DNA of 35,532 bases from a virus: positions 1 through 35,532 of the IMG/VR virus record IMGVR_UViG_3300030109_004479; one strand, 5' to 3'. How positions within the stretch are numbered: the first letter of the stretch is position 1; the number at the start of each line of letters is the position of its first letter. Shown one piece after another: positions 33,201 through 35,532 of this stretch. A model generated the notes under the pieces. That model was not told where the DNA came from and did not search any database. It was given only the letters and a program-made list of their open reading frames with translations. The position numbers were made by a program, and so were the translations under genes.

Positions 33201-35532
33201 ACCCTGAATGGAAAAAAGGGGGCAAGTACTGGAGTCTTTTCTTTGGGCCTAACGAAAGAAAGTTAAGAAGATACATAGAAAGATCTAACTTCTTTAAATC
33301 TACTATTGGAAATAAAGTTTTAGCTTACAAGAACACAACAGATGAATTACTTAATTCTGTTTATGTGCAAGCAGGTAAAGAGATACCTTCTCAGGTCATC
33401 ATGGATGCTACTGGATCAACTGATTTAAATGCTCCCGAAGAAATACTTGCACAGATTCAAGAAGATTATCTTAACGAACTGGATGGCGTAAACACGAATG
33501 AAGAGTTAACGGCTGAAGAGAAAGAAAAAGCATTCTTAGATGCATTTAATAATCGAGAGGCTGCTAAATCTAAAGCGAGAACAGAAGCTATTAAAGCAGC
33601 TAAAAGAAAGCAAAACCAATCTATAGCAATAATAAGAAATGATTCTCCAGAATTGGCAGACCATATAGTTTCTTTAAGAAAGTTAGCTGACACTTTATCT
33701 TCTGAGGTAGCTGACATAATTTCATTCACGGCTCCTGATCTTAAACTTAGAATAGGTGCTGGTCTCCAATTGTATTTAACAAAACAATACAGAATATTTA
33801 CCTACAAGAAAGGCGAGTGGGCTAATGAGTTCTTAAATAAAGAGGTACACAAAGATGCAAGAGACTTAGCCTTAGATTACTTTGCAACACATTGGAAAGC
33901 TCAAAGAGTTGAGCACCTTATAAAAGAAGGGGGCCTTACAAAAGAAAGGGCAAACATCGAAGCTCAGGCAGAGCTAGAGTCTAATGATGACTTGGCTCAA
34001 CAAGCATTGGAAGAGTTCTTAAAAAGCTACGAAGGTGACTACGGTGTAGATAGTTTTAAGAGGAGGGGCAATTTACCTGAGGGAATGAGAGCTGCTCTTG
34101 GAGAGTTTAAAGAAGAATCTAACTTAGATATCTTATACAGAACAGTAATAAATCTTGGAGGGTTGGCTTCTAAACTAGCTCTTAAAGATCGTATTGTTAG
34201 TGAAGGAATAAAAGCAGGGTGGTTAGTAACTCAAGAAAAGATAGCTGAGGAAACCGCTAGAGCTAAGAAGTTTGACAGACCTAATCCATATAAAGATTAT
34301 GAAGAGGTCAGCAAAACTACATCTTCGGATAGCGATGTTGCTGAAGTTGCGGGCTCTGAAGGAACCACAAAATTAGGAGCTTTTAAAGTTAAGTTTAATC
34401 CTGATGGTACCGCCAAAGAAGCACCAACAAGAAAACCACCAAACACTGATCCTTTAATTAATTACAGAGTTAAAACAGAAGACGGTTCTGTCGAGGAAAA
34501 AGGTAATTTGTTAGCGCATCCTGAAGTGGCTAGCTACATAAGGTCTATACTTAATCCTGAAAAAGCAAAAGATTTAAACTTTGCTGAACAAGCAGAGAAT
34601 ATATTAGCTCAGATATCTGGATTGAGTCTTGTATCTAAAACAGCGGGTTCGGTACCCTTTTATGAGAGACAGGTTCTAGGCTCTTTCTTATTCTTAAGTC
34701 AAAACGGGTTACCCGCAAGTGAGATAGCAGGTTATATCCCACAACTTGGTTCAGAAATTAAAAGGCAAGTGTTCCCTTCAGGAGTATTTAATAAGAGAAG
34801 TTATACTCAAAACGATTCTGCCGACAGGGGCAGCATGGGTTATTACGCACAGCTCTCTACTTTAGGAGTTCTAGACGGTGGTGTTAATTATGCGTTGTTG
34901 CGAGATTTGTTAGGGGGAAGTAAAGGCTTTTCCATATCAAGAGAACGTGATGCCGAAGATATTCAATTAGAAATTGATAACTTACAAGACCCATCCAGAG
35001 CAGAAAAGTTTAAAAGCAAGTTGTTCCCAGAAGGAAGTGTACAAGAAAAGACTTTGTTAAAGGCAGCTGGCATGATCGCAGGTACTGGAAGTATCGCTTC
35101 CAAGAAGGCGCAAGCTTTGGTTTTAGCATTAGATAACGCTATGAAAATCGTTGCTTTTGAATATGAAAAGCAAACTATCTTAGCCGCTAGACAAGACTCA
35201 ATAGAGGCTAATAGAAATGACATGTACAAAGACATGACCAATGCAGAGGTTGATGCCCTTGCAGGTGATATCATTTTGAAAACGCAACAGTCTAGAAGTC
35301 AAAGTGCTCCTATCGTAAAGTTCTTTGCAGAGTTTCCTGTGGTCAGAGTCATCACGGCTCCGTTTGCTAGGTTCATAGGTGAGAACCCAAGACTGATGAC
35401 TAATATTCCACGTCAGGCAAGAGCCGAACAGAAAAGTGAGAACCCTATCATACAGGCAAGAGGTAAACGAAGAGCCAACGGATTTATAGGAACAAACTTT
35501 GTTTTGTATATGGCAATTCCAAAACTTGTTCA
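18236..35532 (+). CDS. Giant multidomain phage protein (polyvalent type), 3' end outside window
   Basis: ATG 18236 opens a frame of 5,765 codons without a stop up to the window end; I read it codon by codon. Approximate residues: 1-580 unrecognised helical; 587-952 glycine-rich hydrophobic stretches with PESIEEGLDEF at ~898; 1403-1420 collagen-like GVEG repeats; 2083-2322 long coiled coil; 2360-2640 HhH-glycosylase-like module; 3273-3382 HEIMH zincin; 3535-3760 methyltransferase; 3818-3998 duplicated module; 4070-4250 GHKL ATPase; 4597-4601 HEVNH zincin; C-terminal LYLTKQYRIF (~5180) and PFARFIGENP (~5709). Enzymes strung together in one giant protein near terL fit phage polyvalent proteins, thought to be packaged and injected with DNA. 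No Shine-Dalgarno precedes the start. The role is inferred; the open frame and motifs are direct. Confidence 0.92.
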   Translation, partial: MAEKNNFSDFLPSSNKDTTGKSLQWGPKQKLNTWQGGSYDQYLDYVFDYTVDAIGSGDFDQNRFDGIMSASYEKAKSIDPEKAQNFNDYKSSLFSDDVPFEKEAALYEKLNTFNPNIHDQDKVNFFKAHHVDLYGEDKENQTPFSKRKPVGENLSQEEQVYAATRDHFDSLKREVTGEFSENRLPFSSYYDEEGKRQVSVASTQFLTSKFPNFKNAFNKALDSGAISKGDLLRIAPQLQFYGDFKKTVDEIQRTNKNVTAVQDKLVELRTAANNIKEQEGFDRVGPDDLYDFRARFKGDSERRKVMSELAQQNVEASKALSAIEILVRLNDLELKEKAAVDAVTATDYFVPVKGLFSDAFKASFKRSVGDRFDTAINYIGLGSGRENIFRNRMPLDPLTINADRLISRLNQEEREFLTNPKKIADSLRAAVPSLKDSSDEEILDSMFHVVGSALNNSGALNYFKDDKQRYLNIRKFADFGISAHPQLMLNRNVFEKAVAQHPELDEQEKKFLKESRKDYLNNTYNNSVRLITEAGRGGRQIYKSWTKYLEENLKSSTDKKKYEILDDFLADEDNYSELAAYGEASIKGTVDGGLSVVFGLGALLGSEGAYYNYEKARQRVNKRKELAALFGEDGKILEAFNILPEVGVDIALTGGISAVIKKGTTKLLTKQLASKGYKISSNAATSRALRDAFLTTDSKLLKDKAARLILDKDGLVPLKGSSTNVITKLVDDLTAISGGKTNKLTDLGRVAFSVGAPAGVRSASMSYYTYMDAMPDSMTYEEKREAALGGALFRGLITAGITIGFSVAGKGSVESFGAKRMRTIHDIKGIRHARASYKELIKMSSATDKAGNSLLNRIVAEVAAKTGREGLSKSIAHGLTGLVTKKIPSAFRKYVLPESIEEGLDEFLGSFVDQKVLNENISFGDRMANTIHASVLGGFMGGGIPAIATLAAKVKSKLKLGPDESAITEAVYREAVDEVIAEAAEINEKAAALRENGAPLTAEVLEQNRRQLLSGFVKDPVAPAGSFNMTTTANTVIDADRDPEEVVTVLAEDITGMSEIETKEGSNLYQVEYVPKDGSGEVRVAYTKDASVARVSVRKKKVNDRQESSLVEIVDYPLIPNVTDQADQLAKQEGIQLAVDTFVDQNRVSLKNNDITVVTDPSEDTLIQLGLDIDPESEKYQSITGNEYFVDITNEGKVVLVLNTNNIAETSSSIPKARRSKFVKSSFVESMAAAFELVSSRNKFLLLDQESTGTLSLKDFITRERTAIYEEMSPYEKDRAASFVLGEDLVEGLESKVTDKEILVAAHINSLVQFELLGGTKEVEKSAWGGKARGGALSNSVKEKLLDILDYLRAAVKTAQDTFRPVIREYINNISDKLTSEFFTELEKITPEEFSKIIENNEGVEGAQGEQGVEGVEGVESLEDIPVASQTSIPQVINVSSAPSLDIPIVKSLDFNVPQPEKAGVVHGLNQDTGDTVVIEGLSIDEAQTYVEGVSIVNSNNPDLIEPTKVNNLLLEEGSDYNSDANTKVALVSSTNSVAVDLSDVRTDDDLSPLREAILQNPLFSRMILEGEFDGNNVAFVIKIRQGQPPVLLAVPKSVDFSRNLTEEDIVALKEADPVGVRIGRLSDPVKEKIASHIEQLADKGLGIRLLDGLPVSNVNPEVQDQTDLDVQLSSISSPEEVVEPTKEGVADIDPDEAEEAPDIKDKAIKKQSRLADKILRSVKRRLLREGTQAYESNGEPYVAWYDSARKAIGINSEMVKDLLAQNKPAAGKAIINLAIDEELIHQISWETLTYKERQNAIEELVNADKLGANALIRMAKEYNEPIKGYPVEKVITYLRMGQPEYLDLPEGVEINNKNRAIKESLEEYLFEELVRKHVSLVSRRGSTETDFDWLRIKKNQGILSLYKKYIENFLMGRIRSKNQLNKDSKMGPYFEIAVNKIASEFKAARQGFRRKPDPTQLDDLDIDLGVYGKQNTLIGNEINTVAPEEEEREEWMSEIDPEEVKRNVVVGKTVGTRSPSAKGTEGQGADPNNQVDLASLRLNPEAYKKNALVLLNFPIVAKEFSGDPLLGKVRKAKNPVDKAEIKKEEAIQDIAQSKKKLVSDLISFKVKEKSDQLKPERKEKADEARQSFKDSEKASNKLNSDVKRLRTSLTRAKKNLRASIRKEVKNINSEIRKASAVGNSDRAKALEEQKAEIESVLLEESKPAILIEELNSKIEDLLRKGARLKGNVRSAKTVMNSALKEYSKPKVLRSEIKISSAKAVDIIEELAQDIKDGKPVRVGAKSLIVKLEAIKKKENQLTKFSADLKTKTDRLSSKLKALAKAERSYPIEQADKIYSSLNDVATKNLGILIRMFPQDLRVFASLWYDGANLIANRFADAYNISLEQSSAILAVNSPQKDWYMNVALAERTMHIYTARQGYVFDSSMANNFLKRAGEPELKTDKNGNSYYEGNATPVYDDEGNHATDSEGILQFNNWDSQKAKDKRDKEAKILNLGLRGKALKDIQPISFNFKGKKVSYSKEALQARFVRMFSEATANTSFRDPKTFNVIRPDGAILDRPTLSDKGKPRSIAWGSYSTIEKSIRILEAPQDQEMESVSKELGLMHKVRSFYNNIADPSNSSGHVTMDTHAIAALLLKPVSGNSTEVTQNFGGKGTSSDATLGLSGLYPAFAEAYRSVAFQNDLSGANYLVREVQSITWEAVRQLFPPKWKSNKNHVRVVAEIWNDYELGDITFEEAQEDIIKFVQTSKAKGMPEEEALSVSETIDSANLKRGIGVGRPDWGQAAPLTVKKGIEKPKQFSSISWQNLDAKYKKLANTKNVQKHADQLFNLLREASDQAEKRIPNSFTFQAPDFRSGGIERDIEVVKNPKGDDLLKGENKLSRDFILTPANKYAFTPSPSIYVSRALGLQEFLLVSEVIKEDGSLLVTIRSGTTEPYYLSGAGLETARRFYGEEAEIVFDVGEDSYNESLAEQIKDLSPVRYEGGSVMPLTLRLAPLQDDLKYEEVPVDDDLNRLAQVENTLRDPYDHASRYDEHGSAMVSVDDKLNTNIRNILETVVNTKNVKTGEPTIFKEMAQTLLETFSDDLLNVRVRRSDKDHSYSSPARGIFLANQETLNVPSDYPNAIKESVTQKLETLTVKEWLHSKFKHPIDAILNWDGIKKGLEYENDNYSALDETPDINDYGDYSDLSDEQKIILERFVKYYAGDRESTDKDHLNFKKKPELQKIISWNNVEDFTSSEFFLNEGKNFAADKTKVKTTAKFILKGVTPSTVIHEIMHQATQRQFDKFIESKLPRKDLDKKALKNGYKKVSEDQNTPQPIRDILKLYLTAIDYGDTYLLKKSNFGFDAPSKRTTYATSAMSNYNPTSKSTFYGLGNIDEFVAEAFSNIEFQEWLMSIRDPEADAKGESKSLWDKFVDLITNLINNFRLNPDYVSSRGVPIRESLLSSTVKAALEVASMNRYVDPELYTAEQWATTSGAKAAIKEAKALKAQKKVKSPNPQRVADADPKYGILRIEALGLNKPHATREFLDKNYNLKQESSQNTQRPNTVETYRNLWDFIEGTAEETYNREAAEDIVRGKSFKDYTFNILDWGSGKGLGSPALEELSKNSYVRKGGKMGGEWGTDFAFNSLEPYFQDAEGSVAPTLKKNPPAESQDFIINNVVMNVVTADERVEILKDIYKSLKEGGKAIVTARSVLDVFNTKGLTVVGPAEIVTKNSFQKGFNSESLNAFVKEVLPEAIVNIKGSKTFDVRINPEAVLIEKPFAAGADVASDSEQGLQYSKIRSGDLRNKRQTIYSVQKEAEASAEYFTPKKLQELRKLIESNVPPEIIKGASLTSYTNTFRLGGHVELERYIRNNFSGEDAIKAIEKITGKPNSSKTPPLRKPYTTIRQIGGKSFKDFMQNFFTPYLNGKADSKIIKLIEDNVPENIIKEAKEVEPPRKVDLVVKGNWTGEEAVQAVEKITGKPNSLKPTTLKARQEPRSLGGESLKNFLRNYMVPYLSEFGGDLESDKDLKQFTKIRGDETFSEMNASRQEATAKADDAIKKASFGMDVERIMALFGPKMYDAKLAKVLVKESAQNSYDALKDLFEIDPNLKPEIEYGSWTYGNSEIDKERAWKWGQIIKGRKYGEVAVPEELIEDSIKALEKGKAFGDSQWFYVRDNGIGMNPEIINNAFFTLGGSYKQSKKSSGGFGLAKIQMLHSAEEVFIKTVRDGVQTTVRVDHDTLMQQKDFDMVTTEVPEGTPSGTQVWLKYPKEIDGQAVDMKQYEYLPDQNIYDENFEIKINNDGEQSSTLNINTFDQDHGFEKTVVKTPTADVTIRALKVGKYDKDGNKIYSLSSKESPWGKSYDNSTIKIFSNGLLQFERKTPNVEPNDHFGDKLPYHFIVDINSNADTASLDYPFNNNREGFSPQWTGKSTSEPTHPIQKVIDDVVNKYRKEYRELTFSQEFDIIKGIDGADPKPSVPVVYNNMNFDLNSDELSLMNDISKIIFDISDDLLDVYKHDYFNNENSLRSRNYVERALKNNEKVEHEKDPSKNDKAISYHYGAALSKNWGGVNTSKEPNLILVNPVYSSTLFDKEGDIRSDIGIEGFADYITDIIFHEVNHVSQNNENAGFTYAFSAIKGYKSMLDPIFQDSRQRISELIQNNYDTIKRIRQKFVKGSTKFLDAEIQGNGFIDSVNESDDVRGREVRSQREAIEENFGKNFPHDEIQVTDRGVTLLEAFSKRTFKADEVNNDPPIQRTRISAQPENNWSSLAGKQVGGLYISSEAIEDGYSILEKPSNKVKKEQYEQAKLRLEAHLEEERINAESENDNYVPFSYDLVSIEKDQVRFMLMSDLKEAHPFVVESLRVPHSADGDIQEGRIGNAIFHRMETILGQRHPLYNYHKTITDLESSLGLLGSPSGSERVWKDQIESTGLRYEDLLKEHQIIKDKFFPDDQRTKIHTKDPTEAPEYLEATESWNMLTDILRADIPVMEDSRGVKYLQRLLYRSKAHPEWKKGGKYWSLFFGPNERKLRRYIERSNFFKSTIGNKVLAYKNTTDELLNSVYVQAGKEIPSQVIMDATGSTDLNAPEEILAQIQEDYLNELDGVNTNEELTAEEKEKAFLDAFNNREAAKSKARTEAIKAAKRKQNQSIAIIRNDSPELADHIVSLRKLADTLSSEVADIISFTAPDLKLRIGAGLQLYLTKQYRIFTYKKGEWANEFLNKEVHKDARDLALDYFATHWKAQRVEHLIKEGGLTKERANIEAQAELESNDDLAQQALEEFLKSYEGDYGVDSFKRRGNLPEGMRAALGEFKEESNLDILYRTVINLGGLASKLALKDRIVSEGIKAGWLVTQEKIAEETARAKKFDRPNPYKDYEEVSKTTSSDSDVAEVAGSEGTTKLGAFKVKFNPDGTAKEAPTRKPPNTDPLINYRVKTEDGSVEEKGNLLAHPEVASYIRSILNPEKAKDLNFAEQAENILAQISGLSLVSKTAGSVPFYERQVLGSFLFLSQNGLPASEIAGYIPQLGSEIKRQVFPSGVFNKRSYTQNDSADRGSMGYYAQLSTLGVLDGGVNYALLRDLLGGSKGFSISRERDAEDIQLEIDNLQDPSRAEKFKSKLFPEGSVQEKTLLKAAGMIAGTGSIASKKAQALVLALDNAMKIVAFEYEKQTILAARQDSIEANRNDMYKDMTNAEVDALAGDIILKTQQSRSQSAPIVKFFAEFPVVRVITAPFARFIGENPRLMTNIPRQARAEQKSENPIIQARGKRRANGFIGTNFVLYMAIPKLV
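19994..21094 (+). other. Giant protein: glycine-rich hydrophobic segments and EEGLDE motif
   Basis: Residues 587-952 hold several Gly/Ala-rich hydrophobic stretches, including GLSVVFGLGALLGSEGAYY, ALGGALFRGLITAGITIGF and VLGGFMGGGIPAIATLAA. They surround PESIEEGLDEFLGS. The same combination of glycine-zipper helices beside an acidic EExxDE helix is frequent in very large phage proteins. It may be membrane-active and help translocation into the cell. I recognise the pattern, not a named domain. Confidence 0.5.
25310..26200 (+). other. Giant protein: HhH-GPD (DNA glycosylase)-like module
   Basis: The first part (residues ~2360-2415) contains WYDGANLIANRFADAY and LAVNSPQKDWYMN. About 200 residues later come KVRSFYNNI (Lys2608) and VTMDTHAIAALLL (Asp2629). 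This order resembles the endonuclease III/HhH-GPD superfamily, where a helix-hairpin-helix region is followed by the VDTHV motif whose Asp is catalytic. Related stand-alone phage domains of unknown function share the SPQxxW and DTHA motifs. Glycosylase activity is a hypothesis. Confidence 0.5.
28030..28440 (+). other. Giant protein: first zincin metallopeptidase domain
   Basis: STVIHEIMHQATQ holds a canonical HExxH motif (His3273, Glu3274, His3277). About 100 residues later GNIDEFVAEAFSN supplies a glutamate (Glu3378 or Glu3382) as the likely third zinc ligand, as in gluzincin-type phage peptidase domains. It could cleave host proteins or process the giant protein itself. Confidence 0.75.
28838..29515 (+). 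other. Giant protein: class I SAM-dependent methyltransferase domain
   Basis: FNILDWGSGKGLGSPAL is motif I of Rossmann-fold methyltransferases (Asp3589, Gly-rich loop). It is followed by YFQDAEG, the motif IV-like strand DFIINNVVMNVV, a helix ERVEILKDIYKSL and KEGGKAIVTAR (motif VI-like). There is no DPPY or NPPY amino-methyltransferase motif, so the substrate may not be DNA. Confidence 0.75.
29687..30229 (+). repeat. Giant protein: two tandem copies of a ~90-residue module
   Basis: Copy 1 is residues 3818-3909 and copy 2 is 3918-3998. Both run LIExNVPxxIIK, an EDAIKAIEKITGKPNS or EEAVQAVEKITGKPNS segment, then GGxSxKxF and PYL. The DNA encoding EKITGKPN is nearly identical in the two copies, which suggests a recent or conserved internal duplication. 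The function is unknown; the module may bind DNA or the linker of the ATPase that follows. Confidence 0.8.
30400..32060 (+). other. Giant protein: GHKL ATPase followed by second zincin motif
   Basis: The ATPase has VKESAQNSYDAL (N box, Glu4073 and Asn4077), VRDNGIGMN (G1 box, Asp4158), SGGFGLAK (G2 box from 4187) and SGTQVWLKYP (G3 region, ~4243). These are the Bergerat-fold motifs of Hsp90, MutL and histidine kinases. About 350 residues later, DIIFHEVNHVSQ carries HExxH (His4597, His4601), with no proven third ligand. The two parts appear to form a unit that could couple ATP binding to proteolysis. Confidence 0.75.

Noticed and set aside
1-35532. tRNA genes, CRISPR arrays, insertion sequences and integration functions
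   Set aside because: I saw no cloverleaf, spaced direct repeats, transposase or integrase motifs; the in-frame protein repeats of the fibre are not CRISPR-like.

Overview
The window is part of the genome of a tailed double-stranded DNA phage. It carries a large terminase subunit (TerL), a family A phage DNA polymerase, a primase-helicase, a repetitive tail-fibre protein, an amidase endolysin, holin-like proteins and a probable two-component spanin. The lipoprotein half of that spanin implies a Gram-negative host. The DNA is AT-rich and many starts lack a clear Shine-Dalgarno sequence. The fibre repeats and fibre C-terminus resemble those of marine and cyanobacterial phages, so an aquatic host is likely but not proven. 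I see no integrase, lysogeny repressor, tRNA, rRNA, CRISPR array or insertion sequence.

Layout. Bases 1-1811 (+) are the 3' part of a fibre protein with at least seven repeats and a conserved C-terminal domain. Bases 1861-5006 (+) hold a tightly packed lysis cluster: two small acidic proteins, two small membrane proteins (the second a recognisable holin type), an overlapping spanin pair, an unknown basic protein, the amidase, a degenerate peptidase-like protein and a PD-(D/E)XK-like nuclease. Bases 4990-14215 (-) are a replication and recombination operon. In transcription order it contains an HTH/TerS-like protein, an unknown 81-aa protein, a RuvC-like resolvase, an SF2/SNF2-type helicase, a Cas4/DUF2800-type Fe-S nuclease, an unknown 224-aa protein in a plausible SSB position, a coiled-coil protein, DNA polymerase A, an SF3 primase-helicase and a small conserved phage protein. 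At 14216-14259 transcription diverges into TerL (+), followed by a structured 198-base intergenic region and two unrecognised helical or basic proteins.

The outstanding feature is a single uninterrupted reading frame from 18236 to the end of the window. It has 5,765 codons and still no stop, and it fills nearly half of the window. Its translation is a mosaic. In order it holds an unrecognised N-terminus, glycine-rich hydrophobic segments with an acidic EEGLDE motif, low-complexity and long coiled-coil sections, a module resembling helix-hairpin-helix DNA glycosylases, an HEIMH zincin with a downstream glutamate, a class I SAM-dependent methyltransferase, a duplicated module of about 90 residues, a GHKL (Hsp90/MutL-like) ATPase followed by a second HExxH zincin, and C-terminal segments typical of giant phage proteins. 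This architecture fits the 'polyvalent protein' concept: very large phage proteins packaged in the particle and injected with DNA, carrying enzymatic domains that modify DNA or counter host defences. The role is inferred. The open frame and the motifs are read directly.

Several RNA or DNA structures may regulate these genes: a hairpin just before the first holin-like start, a perfect 11-bp hairpin before polA, four TATAAAA tandem repeats at the start of the 224-aa gene, a hairpin that pairs the ribosome-binding site of the helicase, and a long hairpin after TerL. Portal, capsid and tail-tube genes are not in the window. They probably lie beyond its right end, between the giant gene and the fibre.
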